A stretch of 64,000 nt of DNA from Bryobacteraceae bacterium. Lineage in GTDB: Bacteria; Acidobacteriota; Terriglobia; Bryobacterales; Bryobacteraceae. Each line of letters starts with the position of its first letter. The first letter of the stretch is position 1. A program made the position numbers and the translations under genes. Below the pieces are notes generated by a model. It saw only the letters and a list, made by a program, of their open reading frames with translations. It was not told where the DNA came from and ran no database searches. Positions 8,379-16,814 of the stretch are shown here, in pieces. The DNA lies in NCBI GenBank assembly GCA_030041495.1, contig JASHNT010000090.1, positions 28,119 through 92,118 of the forward strand. Direction: 5' to 3'.

Positions 8379-11300
8379 TGAATCTTTCCGAGCCGTTTAT
8401 TCAGCGCCCCATCGCCACCAGTCTGTTGATGGCCGCCATTGCCCTGTTCGGCACGGTCGCCTACCGCGCCCTGCCGGTGAGCGACCTGCCCAACGTGGAT
8501 TTCCCGACCCTCCAGGTCACCGCCAGCTTGCCCGGCGCCAGCCCCGACACCATGGCCTCGGCCGTGGCCACGCCGCTGGAAAATCAGTTCTCGACGATCG
8601 CCGGCTTGATCGCGATGACTTCGGTCAACTCGCTGGGCTCGACGGAGATTACGCTGGAGTTCGATTTGAGCCGCAGCTTGGACGGCGCCGCCGTCGATAC
8701 CCAGGCCGCCATCACCCAAGCCTCCAAGCTCCTACCCAACAACATGCCCACGCCGCCCACCTTCACCAAGGTGAACCCGGCCGACCAGCCCATCATTTAC
8801 CTTGCGCTGCGATCCAAGCTGGTGCCGCTGTACACGCTGGACGAATGGGCCGAAACGCGCTTGGCGCAGCGCATCTCCACCATCAGCGGCGTCGCGCAGG
8901 TGCAGGTAATGGGGCAGCAGAAATACGCCGTGCACGTGCAGCTCGATCCCGAGGCCCTGGCCTCGCACCAGGTCGGCATTAATGAGGTCGAGACGGCGCT
9001 GCAATCCTGGAACGTGAACCTACCCACCGGCCAGATCACCGGACCGCAGCGATCTTTCACCCTCCAGGCCAGCGGCCAGTTGATGAGCGCCGACGAATAC
9101 AAGACGCTGATCGTGGCCTACAAAAACGGCAACCCGGTGCGTCTGAACGAGCTGGGCGTCCTCAAGGACAGCGTCGAGGACGACAAGACCGCCTCCTGGT
9201 ATTACGAAGGCGACAGGCCGGCCGAGCGGGCCATCGTGCTCGCCATCCAGCGCCAGCCCGGCACCAACACCATCCAGGTCACCAACGACATTAAGAAGCT
9301 GCTGCCGGCGTTCAAAGATGAGCTGCCGCCGTCGCTGGACATGTCGATCCTGTACGACCGGTCCGACACCATCCGCGAGTCCTACAACGACGTCGAGTTC
9401 ACCATGCTGCTCACGCTGGTGCTGGTCATCACCGTGATCTTCCTGTTCCTGCGCAACGTCTCAGCCACGGTGATTCCCAGCCTGGCGCTGCCGTTCTCCA
9501 TCATCGGAACGTTTTCCGTGATGTACCTGCTGCATTACAGCCTGGACAACCTGTCCATGATGGCGCTGATTCTGTCGGTCGGCTTCGTGGTCGACGACGC
9601 CATCGTGATGCTGGAGAATATCTTCCGCCACATGGAGATGGGAAAGAAGCCACTGGTGGCCTCGCTGGTCGGTTCGCGCGAGATCGGCTTCACCATCGTG
9701 TCCATGACCCTGTCGCTGGCGGCGGTGTTCATTCCGGTGCTGTTCATGGCCGGTATTCTGGGGCGCTTGTTCCGCGAGTTCTCGGTGACCATCTGCGTGG
9801 CGATTCTGATTTCCGGCCTGGTGTCGGTGACTCTGACGCCGATGCTGTGCAGCCGTTTCCTGCGTTCGCCGGAGCATCAGCAGCGCTCCCGGTTCTATCG
9901 CGTGACGGAGGGGTTCTTCGAAGGCATGCTGCGCGCCTACGACGTCACGCTCCAGATGGTGCTGCGCCATCGGGTGCTGACGATGTTCGCCGGCGCTGCG
10001 GTGCTGGGCGCCACGGTGTACATGTTCCTGATCATCCCCAAGGGCTTCATCCCCGATCAGGACACCGATCAATTGTCGGTGATCACGGAAGCCGCGCAGG
10101 GCACCTCGTTCCAGGAAATGAGCCAGCTTCAGGGCGTGGTGGCCGACATCGTGCGCGAGAATCCGAATGTGGCGGCGCTGATGTCCACGGTGGGCGGTAC
10201 GGGCGCCTCGACCCTGGGCGGACCCAACTATGGCGAGATGGTGGTGCGCTTGAGACCGCGCAACCAGCGCAAGGAGCTGGTCAATCAGATCATCGACGAC
10301 TTGCGGCCCAAAGTCTCCAACATTCCGGGCATGAAGGTGTACCTGGAGAATCCGCCGACCATCCAGATCGGCGGGCAGGTGACCAAGAGCCTGTACCAGC
10401 TCTCGCTGGTTTCGCCCAACAAACAGGAGCTGTACTACGGCTCCGAGAGACTGCTCAAGGCCCTGGCGCCGGTCCCCGGAATTCAGGATCTGACCAGCGA
10501 CCTCGCCATCACCAGCCCGGAAGTGAAGGTGGACATCGACCGCGATAAAGCCGCCGCGCTGAACGTGAACGCCAATACGGTCGAAAGCGCCTTCTACGAC
10601 GCGTTCGGGCCGAAGTGGGTCTCTACCATTTACGCCTCCATCAACGAATACAAGGTCCTGCTGGAACTCGAACCGAAATATCAGGCCGACCCGCACGCGC
10701 TCTCGCTGTTGTATTTCAAATCGTCCAGCGGGCAGTTGATTCCCCTGGAAACTCTGGCGAACATCAAGCAGGAAGCTGGACCGCAGTCCATCAACCATTT
10801 CGGCATGCTGCCGGCGGTTACGATTTCTTTCAACATCAAGCCGGGCTATGCTTTGGGCGACGTGGTCGGCAAGGTCCAGCAGATTGCCACGGAGACTCTG
10901 CCGCAAACCATCAGCGTCACGCCGCAAGGCGCGGCCAAAGAGTTCGAAGCCTCGCTCGGCAATCTGGCGCTTCTGCTGATTGTGGCCATTCTGGTGGTGT
11001 ACATCGTGCTGGGCATCCTGTACGAAAGCTACATTCACCCGCTCACCATTCTCTCCGGGCTCCCCTCGGCCGGATTCGGCGCGCTGATCACTTTGCTGCT
11101 CTTCAAGATGGACCTGAACATCTACGCCTTTGTCGGCCTGATCATGTTGATCGGCATCGTGGAAAAGAACGCGATCATGCAGATCGATTTCGCTCTCGAC
11201 GCCGAGCGCAACCAGGGATTACCGCCGCTCAAGGCCATCTATGAAGGCTGCCTGATCCGTTTCCGTCCCATCATGATGACCACCATGGCCGCTCTGCTGG

Positions 11301-11512
11301 GCGCGGTGCCCATCGCGCTGGGCTATGGAGCCGGCGGTGAGGCGCGCCAGCCGCTGGGCCTGGTGGTGGTCGGCGGGCTGATCTTCTCGCAGTTGGTCAC
11401 GCTGTACCTGACGCCCGTGTTCTACACCTACATGGCGAGTCTGCAGTCGAAGCTCGGGCACAAGCAGGGTCGTCCCGCGCCGCAACCGGCCCCGGAACAC
11501 GCGCCGGCTTAG
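8378..11512 (+). CDS. RND efflux permease 2 (MdtB/C-like)
   Basis: Second 1044-residue RND permease, clearly paralogous to its upstream neighbour (MNLSEPFIQRPIATSLLMAA against MNLSEIFIRRPIATSLLMAA). It keeps the TM4 aspartate pair in GFVVDDAIVMLENIF and the TM10 lysine in GIVEKNAIMQIDFAL, where the preceding residue is Glu instead of Lys. GFIPDQDTDQLSVITE matches the porter motif. Start and upstream stop share one base. Two different permeases in tandem with one adaptor point to a heterotrimeric MdtABC-type pump. The tail (GRPAPQPAPEHAPA) is Pro/Ala-rich and probably cytoplasmic. Confidence 0.93.
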   Translation: MNLSEPFIQRPIATSLLMAAIALFGTVAYRALPVSDLPNVDFPTLQVTASLPGASPDTMASAVATPLENQFSTIAGLIAMTSVNSLGSTEITLEFDLSRSLDGAAVDTQAAITQASKLLPNNMPTPPTFTKVNPADQPIIYLALRSKLVPLYTLDEWAETRLAQRISTISGVAQVQVMGQQKYAVHVQLDPEALASHQVGINEVETALQSWNVNLPTGQITGPQRSFTLQASGQLMSADEYKTLIVAYKNGNPVRLNELGVLKDSVEDDKTASWYYEGDRPAERAIVLAIQRQPGTNTIQVTNDIKKLLPAFKDELPPSLDMSILYDRSDTIRESYNDVEFTMLLTLVLVITVIFLFLRNVSATVIPSLALPFSIIGTFSVMYLLHYSLDNLSMMALILSVGFVVDDAIVMLENIFRHMEMGKKPLVASLVGSREIGFTIVSMTLSLAAVFIPVLFMAGILGRLFREFSVTICVAILISGLVSVTLTPMLCSRFLRSPEHQQRSRFYRVTEGFFEGMLRAYDVTLQMVLRHRVLTMFAGAAVLGATVYMFLIIPKGFIPDQDTDQLSVITEAAQGTSFQEMSQLQGVVADIVRENPNVAALMSTVGGTGASTLGGPNYGEMVVRLRPRNQRKELVNQIIDDLRPKVSNIPGMKVYLENPPTIQIGGQVTKSLYQLSLVSPNKQELYYGSERLLKALAPVPGIQDLTSDLAITSPEVKVDIDRDKAAALNVNANTVESAFYDAFGPKWVSTIYASINEYKVLLELEPKYQADPHALSLLYFKSSSGQLIPLETLANIKQEAGPQSINHFGMLPAVTISFNIKPGYALGDVVGKVQQIATETLPQTISVTPQGAAKEFEASLGNLALLLIVAILVVYIVLGILYESYIHPLTILSGLPSAGFGALITLLLFKMDLNIYAFVGLIMLIGIVEKNAIMQIDFALDAERNQGLPPLKAIYEGCLIRFRPIMMTTMAALLGAVPIALGYGAGGEARQPLGLVVVGGLIFSQLVTLYLTPVFYTYMASLQSKLGHKQGRPAPQPAPEHAPA

Positions 11513-11523
11513 AAGAGCTCTCG

Positions 11524-11585
11524 GCCGCGAACCGACGCGAATAAAAGACCTTTCGATTATGTGTTAATTCGCGGCTTAAAGTTTT
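11524..11585. terminator. Possible bidirectional terminator between convergent genes
   Basis: Perfect 8-base inverted repeat GCCGCGAA (11524-11531) and TTCGCGGC (11568-11575), followed by TTAAAGTTTTT. It lies between the convergent ends of the RND operon and the 11585-12202 gene. The 36-base loop is long for an intrinsic terminator, so this is tentative. Confidence 0.4.
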
Positions 11586-12202
11586 TATTGGATCGTCAGA
11601 GGGCGATCGAAGATCACATCCAGCGTTGTACCCTGCCGCAGGTCGATCTCTTTACCGCGTGTTAGGAGTGTCGTTGCGGCGCCGACTGCTCCGCCGATCC
11701 CCGCTCCAATGCCTGCGCCCGTCCAACCCCGGTCCGTAAATCCGCCGATAGCCGCGCCGCTCCCCGCCAGGATCGCAATCCGTCCGGCGTCTTGCATCTT
11801 GGTCCCGGCTTGCTTCACCGTCCCCTCGTTGTCCACGACCTTCTGCCCGATCTGATCGGAGGCCACCGAATCGACGTGCGGCTCGATTTTATACACCTTG
11901 CCGCTTGCAAAAGTCAGCGTATCCAGGTGCAGAGCGATTTGCGCGCGCCCCTTCACCCGTCCGCTGCGCTTGGATTCAAGCACCGTGCCCTGCACATAGG
12001 TGCCGACCGGCACCAGAATCTGTCCGCTGCCCGCGACGGGGCTCGCGGTCTGGAGATAGACTTGGTCGCCAGCCTGCGCCGTGCGGGTGCTGACCGAGCT
12101 CACCATACGCAGGAGTACGTGCGTACCCGCGGGAATATCCGCGCCCAGCGCGCCGTAGGCCAAAAATCCGGAAAGAAAAAGGAGTGCCGCCGGTAACTTC
12201 AT
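11585..12202 (-). CDS. Secreted protein with TrbI-like beta segment and glycine-zipper-like tail, function unknown
   Basis: The 205-residue product starts with a signal peptide (MKLPAALLFLSGFLAYGALG). The segment IPAGTHVLLRMVSSVSTRTA followed by AGDQVYLQTASPV and PVGTYVQGTVLESKRSG resembles the beta-rich C-terminal part of TrbI/VirB10-like proteins, which also occurs in stand-alone acidobacterial proteins. From about residue 145 there is a glycine-spaced hydrophobic stretch (GAAIGGFTDRGWTGAGIGAG, then IGGAVGAATTLL) with GxxxG spacing like a glycine zipper, suggesting membrane or envelope association. No other conjugation gene is nearby, so a role in DNA transfer is unlikely. I do not recognise a defined function. 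Confidence 0.7.
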   Translation of the reverse strand: MKLPAALLFLSGFLAYGALGADIPAGTHVLLRMVSSVSTRTAQAGDQVYLQTASPVAGSGQILVPVGTYVQGTVLESKRSGRVKGRAQIALHLDTLTFASGKVYKIEPHVDSVASDQIGQKVVDNEGTVKQAGTKMQDAGRIAILAGSGAAIGGFTDRGWTGAGIGAGIGGAVGAATTLLTRGKEIDLRQGTTLDVIFDRPLTIQ

Positions 12203-12239
12203 AACACCATGTTAGCTCCGATTTTTGCTGTGAGAGAAC

Positions 12240-12773
12240 TTATTCCGGGGCGCTGGTTGGCGGCGTCACGCCGTTGAGCCGCAGGTACACGGCCATGTAG
12301 CCGTACATCTCGTTGGAATGCCGGATCAAATTGTACATAGTGGCGAGACGCGACCGCGTTGGCTCCGGCGGAAACGAACCGCCCAAGCGGGAACTCACCA
12401 GCTCGACCGCTTTGGCATCGGTCAGCGCGCCGAAGACCCGGTCGCAATAGGCAAAGGATTCCTTCAGCGCGGCCACCAACTCCGGCTTCGAGGCCTTAGA
12501 TGCGGCTCCGAGGCGCTTCTGTTCGCCATTGAGGCCGGAGCAAACGAACATGTTCGCGTCGGCGATGTGGGCGATGCGTTGGGCGAACGTTTGCACCTCG
12601 GCAACCGGGCGGAAACTGTACTTATCGGCCGGCATCTTGTCCGCCAGCTTGAGGAGATTGTTCTTAATACTGTTGTAGGACCACCTTGCCTCCGCGCTGA
12701 GCGGATTCGCGGACTGCGCTTCGAGCGTCGCGGCACCGGCCAGCGCGAGCAAAGGCAAAAGCAAACGGCTCAT
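12240..12773 (-). CDS. Exported DinB-like four-helix protein
   Basis: The track start at 12986 adds a non-conserved extension. The ATG at 12773 has a well-placed GGGAGG and gives 177 residues beginning with a signal peptide (MSRLLLPLLALAGAATLEAQ). The mature part is helical and carries the DinB-type metal-ligand context: RIAHIADANMFVC in the middle and LIRHSNEMYGYMAVYLRLNG near the end. DinB-like proteins are four-helix bundles, often metal-binding and thiol-transferase-like; many acidobacterial members are exported. The exact reaction is not predictable. It is divergent from the NUDIX gene at 13004. Confidence 0.8.
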   Translation of the reverse strand: MSRLLLPLLALAGAATLEAQSANPLSAEARWSYNSIKNNLLKLADKMPADKYSFRPVAEVQTFAQRIAHIADANMFVCSGLNGEQKRLGAASKASKPELVAALKESFAYCDRVFGALTDAKAVELVSSRLGGSFPPEPTRSRLATMYNLIRHSNEMYGYMAVYLRLNGVTPPTSAPE

Positions 12774-13003
12774 GAAATGCCTCCCTTCGAAAAGGTTAGC
12801 CGAAACCGGCGTCTTCTGCCGTATTGCCAAGCAGCGAATGAAGAAAAAGAGAATGATTCTGAAGCCAGGAAGGACCACTGCACATCCAAGAAGCGGGGAC
12901 GGGTCTCTTCCTCCGAGGGCTCGTGGCCGGATGGCCGGCGAAGGTTGTCTCACCCTGGACGCACCTCCGCTCCCTTTTTCATCCAACTTGCCAGGCGCGG
13001 ACG

Positions 13004-13471
13004 ATGCCGAAACTTAGCGCGGGGATCCTCCTGTTCCGCCGGCGCAAAGCCGCCCCGGAAGTATTCCTGGTTCACCCCGGAGGACCTTTATGGGCAAAGA
13101 AGGACGAGGGCGCGTGGTCGATCCCCAAGGGCGAATGCGCCGAGGGCGAGGACGCGCTGGCGGCCGCGCGGCGTGAGTTCGCCGAGGAAACAGGATTCCC
13201 TCCCGCCGGCGAGCCGATCCCGCTCGCGGACATCAAGCAGGCCAGCCAAAAGACCGTCAAAGTCTGGGCTCTAGAGGGCGACTGCGACGCCTCACAAATT
13301 CGCAGCAACCTGTTTTCGATGGAATGGCCGCCGCGATCAGGGAAGCAGCAGGAATTCCCTGAAGTCGACCGCGCCGGCTGGTTTCCGATCGAGGTCGCGC
13401 GGACAAAGCTCCTAAAGGGTCAGCTTGGGTTTCTGGACCAGTTGGCCGCGTATCTTTCCAAATTGCACTGA
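13004..13471 (+). CDS. NUDIX hydrolase
   Basis: Predicted nucleoside-diphosphate-linked hydrolase of 155 residues. The ATG at 13004 gives the family start MPKLSAGILLFRRR; the longer track start at 12923 adds unconserved residues. The Nudix box is complete: G-ECAEG-E, seven residues, then REFAEETGF, fitting GX5EX7REUXEEXGU, with the metal-binding glutamates present. The preceding segment VHPGGPLWAKKDEGAWSIPK is characteristic of the COG4119-type group. Substrate is unknown. It stands alone between the divergent DinB-like gene and the LVIVD gene. Confidence 0.9.
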   Translation: MPKLSAGILLFRRRKAAPEVFLVHPGGPLWAKKDEGAWSIPKGECAEGEDALAAARREFAEETGFPPAGEPIPLADIKQASQKTVKVWALEGDCDASQIRSNLFSMEWPPRSGKQQEFPEVDRAGWFPIEVARTKLLKGQLGFLDQLAAYLSKLH

Positions 13472-13592
13472 CAAAATCGCCTTGACCAAACAGGGCTGAA
13501 TTGGCGTGACCGTTGCATGTGCACGCCAAGCTCCAATCTCAGGAGCCTCGCCGCGGCCCGCGAGGTGTACGCTTAGGAAGAGGTCGCAGAAC

Positions 13593-14912
13593 ATGGCCAA
13601 GATCAGCCGGCGTGATTATGGAAAGGGCCTGCTGGGCGCAGCGGCATTGGGTCGCGGATCCGCGCTCTTGGCCGCGCAGGAAGGGGCGATTCCTCCCGAG
13701 GGAATCGGGCAGCACTTCCGTCATCTCGGCTACAGCGACATGGCGGGAAGGCCGGACAGCGTACAGGTCATGCTCAACCGGCAGCATCTTTACGTCGGCC
13801 ACATGTTCAGCAATGGAGTCACGATTCTGGACGCCGCGGACCCGCGCAAATTGAAGCCGGTCGGATTTTTCACCGGCGGCGACTACACGCGCACGCATCA
13901 TCTGCAAACCTCGGGCGACCTGCTCCTGCTCGCCAACGGCGCGAACATCGTCGCCATGCAGTCCTACGACAGCATCCGCGGCTATTTCGAAAACACGCTG
14001 GCCGACAGCATCACCAACCGTAAAAAATTCCGCTCCGGCTTGAGCATTCACGATATTTCCCGTCCAGCGGAGATGCGGGAGATTGCGTTTCTCGAAATGC
14101 CAGGACTGGGCGTCAACCGGCTGTTCTGGACCGGTGGACGCTATGCCGCGGTCGCCGCGCACTTTGATGGGTTCACCGACCATTTTCTGTGCATGGTGGA
14201 CTTGCAAAATATCAGCAAGCCCGAAATCGTCGGGCGCTGGTGGATGCCGGGGATGAATCGCGCGGCGGGCGAGCCGTCCACTCTGCCTCCGGGCCGGCGC
14301 GTCGCGCTGCATCACATGATCACGTCCGGTAATCGCGGCTACGGAGCTTGGCGCGATGGCGGATTCACGGTCCACGATTTGAGCGATCCTACCAAGCCGA
14401 AACTGATTTCGCACATCAACTGGTGCCCGCCTTTTCCGGGCGGCACGCACACTCCCCTGCCCTTGCCGGGACGCAAGCTCGCGGTGGTCGCCGATGAAGC
14501 GAACGCGGAGAAATGCGCTAAAGGCATGTTCTGTACCTTTGTCGTGGATCTGCGCGCCGAGGAAAATCCGGTGACAATCTCCACCTTGCCGAGCCCCAGG
14601 GAGCGCGACTTCTGTACATCCGGAGTTTTCGGCCCCCACAACCTGCACGAGAACCGTCCCGGCACATTTCAAAGCGAGGAGACCATCTTTGCCACCTACA
14701 ACGTCGCCGGCGTCCGCGTCTTCGATATCAAAGACGCCTTCGCACCCAGGCAGCTCGCTTACTGGGTGCCTCCGCCGCCGAAGAAGTTGATCGACCCACG
14801 GCCCAACGCCGGGCTGGCAGCGAAATCCGCCGACATTCTGGTCACCAAGGACGGACTGGTGTACGTCACGGACTGGAACGCGGGGTTGAACGTGCTGCAA
14901 TACGAGGGCTGA
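13593..14912 (+). CDS. Tat-exported LVIVD-repeat beta-propeller protein
   Basis: The ATG at 13593 follows an AGGAAGAGG element and gives 439 residues starting MAKISRRDYGKGLLGAAALG, a twin-arginine-type signal ending near LLAAQEG. The rest shows repeated blade motifs of the LVIVD type: SNGVTILDAADPRKLKPVGF, GLSIHDISRPAEMREIAF, GGFTVHDLSDPTKPKLISH and AGVRVFDIKDAFAPRQLAYW. Such propellers act outside the cytoplasm, usually as binding scaffolds; no catalytic residues can be named. Export by Tat suggests folding or cofactor loading before transport. No operon partner is evident. Confidence 0.8.
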   Translation: MAKISRRDYGKGLLGAAALGRGSALLAAQEGAIPPEGIGQHFRHLGYSDMAGRPDSVQVMLNRQHLYVGHMFSNGVTILDAADPRKLKPVGFFTGGDYTRTHHLQTSGDLLLLANGANIVAMQSYDSIRGYFENTLADSITNRKKFRSGLSIHDISRPAEMREIAFLEMPGLGVNRLFWTGGRYAAVAAHFDGFTDHFLCMVDLQNISKPEIVGRWWMPGMNRAAGEPSTLPPGRRVALHHMITSGNRGYGAWRDGGFTVHDLSDPTKPKLISHINWCPPFPGGTHTPLPLPGRKLAVVADEANAEKCAKGMFCTFVVDLRAEENPVTISTLPSPRERDFCTSGVFGPHNLHENRPGTFQSEETIFATYNVAGVRVFDIKDAFAPRQLAYWVPPPPKKLIDPRPNAGLAAKSADILVTKDGLVYVTDWNAGLNVLQYEG

Positions 14913-15605
14913 GGCGTGAGCAGATTGCGCCTGCGCTGCACGCTTTCGCGCACCTGACTGGTGAGGGCACAGCCTCCGAAATCCATCTGTTCGAAAGCAC
15001 GCCGCCCGGCGTGTGAAGATTTAGCGGCTACCACAGGTTAACGCGGCTTCTCAAAGCCCGCCTGCCTTTCACCAAATTGGGGCGACGCTGGTGCAAGCGA
15101 GGGCGTGGCGGAGATTTGCGCGCAAAGGGCCGGGGCCGGACCCGAGCCAACCCTGATCGCCTACGGGGCATTCGTCCTCCGCGTATCCGCAATGACGTGG
15201 GTGTGTTGCCTCTTGCGCAGCCGCGCGCCGGATTCGGCTGGAAAGAAGGTGTGGTAGGAAACACGACGGTGAGCGCGGGACCGGAGAAGCAAGCAGGATT
15301 CGCGCTGCTTTCGAAGGAGCCGTCGATTCTCGAAGACCTGCGCACGGAAAAGCGCTTTCAGAGCGTCCCTAGGTTCAGATCGACAACACGGAGCTTTCCT
15401 GGCTGCAGTACACCGAAACGAAGTCATCGGGAAATTGAGGTTTGTGTGGACCGTGCAGCGGCGCAACAACTCACCGGTTTCGCCCAATCGCGTGCCTAGG
15501 TCTCCCGAGGGCTCCTTTACTGCCACGGTGCGCCCGTACAGACGAATGAGTCATCGGCAGAAGGGCCAGGGAGGTCCCTGCCTGATCGGGCAGGTGCCGA
15601 CGTTC
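14913..15605. other. Gene-free stretch with coding debris
   Basis: About 690 bases without an intact gene. Track ORFs here (15028-15345 minus, 15077-15499 plus, 15161-15526 minus) look like chance frames. The only recognisable protein signal is a GAF-domain fragment on the plus strand (15223-15372, separate entry). A short plus-strand run just after the LVIVD gene reads like protein (ALHAFAHLTGEGTASEIHLF, then a stop at about 15016) but I cannot assign it. Likely the eroded remains of one or more genes. Confidence 0.5.
15223..15372 (+). pseudogene. GAF-domain fragment of a former sensor protein
   Basis: The plus-strand frame reads RAGFGWKEGVVGNTTVSAGP, EKQAGFALLSKEPSILEDLR, TEKRF. This is the pattern of the C-terminal half of a GAF domain as found in multi-domain sensor kinases and cyclases. 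No start, kinase or output domain continues in any frame after it, so it is a fragment of a deleted gene. The surrounding ORF 15077-15499 is otherwise Arg-rich out-of-frame sequence. Confidence 0.6.
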
Positions 15606-16784
15606 CTATTCGATCGGAAATCCTACATAGTTTTCGGCCAGGCTGGTCATGGCCGCGCGCGACTCCATCAGATACTCCAATTCGGCGACCTGCCGCCTTT
15701 GGTCAAACGCGTTTTTGGAAACGGGCTTGTGCAGCAGAGTCGTCATCCGCCAGGAGAAGCGCTGCGCACGCCAGACGCGCCTCAAACACTCATCCGAGTA
15801 AGAGTCGAGCAGTTCCTCACGCCCGGACTTGTAGAACTCCGTAAGCGCATGCGATAGCCTCCACACATCCGCGATGGCGAGGTTCAGGCCCTTGGCCCCC
15901 GTCGGCGGCACTATGTGCGCCGAATCACCGGCCAGAAACAGGCGGCCGTAGCGCATCGGCTCCGCGACAAAACTGCGCATTCCGGTCACGCCTTTTCGCG
16001 TAATCGGCCCGGTTTCCGGCTTCCAGCCGTCGTCGCTCTGAAGCCGGATAAGGAGTTCCTTCCAAATTCGATCATCGGGCCAGCGTGTCAAGTCTTCGTC
16101 CGGAGCACACTGCAGATACAGCCGGGTCACCTTATTCGAGCGCATGCTAAACAGCGCGAAGCCGCGCTGGTGCCGGCTATAGACCAGCTCCGGCGAGGAG
16201 GGCGCAGCATCGGCAAGGATGCCCAGCCATCCGAACGGATACGCGCGCTCGTAAATTCGCAGATGGCTTTCCGGGATCGATGGCCGGCAAATGCCGTGAA
16301 ACCCGTCGCAACCGGCGATAAAATCGCACCGAATCTCGGACGGCTTGCCGCGCTTGGTGAAGCGGATCTTCGGCCGCTTCGAACCCAGCTCGTCTACGCT
16401 CACCTTGGCTACTTCAAAGTGCAGCGGCCTCCGTGCCCGCACGCGCGCCGCAATAAGATCCTTCACGACTTCGTTTTGGCCATAGACGGTGATGCCGCGG
16501 CCGGTCAGAGCTGTCATGTCGATGTGGTGGCGCTGCCCGAAAACATTGATGTAGATGCCGTCGTGGCACAGACCTTGGCTCTGCAGGCGCTCCCCCATGC
16601 CGCTCTCGATCATGAGATCGACGGTTGACTGCTCCAGGACGCCGGCGCGAACGCGCTCGATGACATAATTTTTGGAGCGGTTTTCGACAATGACGGAGTC
16701 GATCCCACTCAGGTGGAGCAAATGCCCCAGCATCAAACCCGCGGGTCCCGCTCCAACGATTCCGACCTGAGTCCGGATGGTTAT
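15606..16784 (-). CDS. pobA: 4-hydroxybenzoate 3-monooxygenase with a non-canonical start codon
   Basis: PobA is an FAD/NADPH enzyme converting 4-hydroxybenzoate to protocatechuate. The track ORF begins at TTG 16736, but the same frame continues upstream as ITIRTQVGIVGAGPAGL, the FAD-binding GxGxxG region, up to a TAA. The only plausible initiator is ATA at 16784, four bases after GGAGGG, giving 392 residues, the normal PobA length; no ATG, GTG or CTG exists in that interval. Further family motifs are ERVRAGVLEQSTVDLMIESG and LAGDSAHIVPPTGAKGLNLA. It is last in a minus-strand run after tannase and esterase genes, starting 30 bases beyond the esterase stop. Either initiation is unusual or the start codon has been lost. 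Confidence 0.85.
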   Translation of the reverse strand: MTIRTQVGIVGAGPAGLMLGHLLHLSGIDSVIVENRSKNYVIERVRAGVLEQSTVDLMIESGMGERLQSQGLCHDGIYINVFGQRHHIDMTALTGRGITVYGQNEVVKDLIAARVRARRPLHFEVAKVSVDELGSKRPKIRFTKRGKPSEIRCDFIAGCDGFHGICRPSIPESHLRIYERAYPFGWLGILADAAPSSPELVYSRHQRGFALFSMRSNKVTRLYLQCAPDEDLTRWPDDRIWKELLIRLQSDDGWKPETGPITRKGVTGMRSFVAEPMRYGRLFLAGDSAHIVPPTGAKGLNLAIADVWRLSHALTEFYKSGREELLDSYSDECLRRVWRAQRFSWRMTTLLHKPVSKNAFDQRRQVAELEYLMESRAAMTSLAENYVGFPIE

Positions 16785-16814
16785 GGGACCCTCCGGTTTC
16801 GCGATTTCAGCAAA

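Noticed and set aside
4464-11038. Large minus-strand ORFs 4464-6173, 6207-7271 and 9461-11038
   Set aside because: High-GC shadows of the RND adaptor and permeases, with His/Arg/Gly-rich low-complexity composition.
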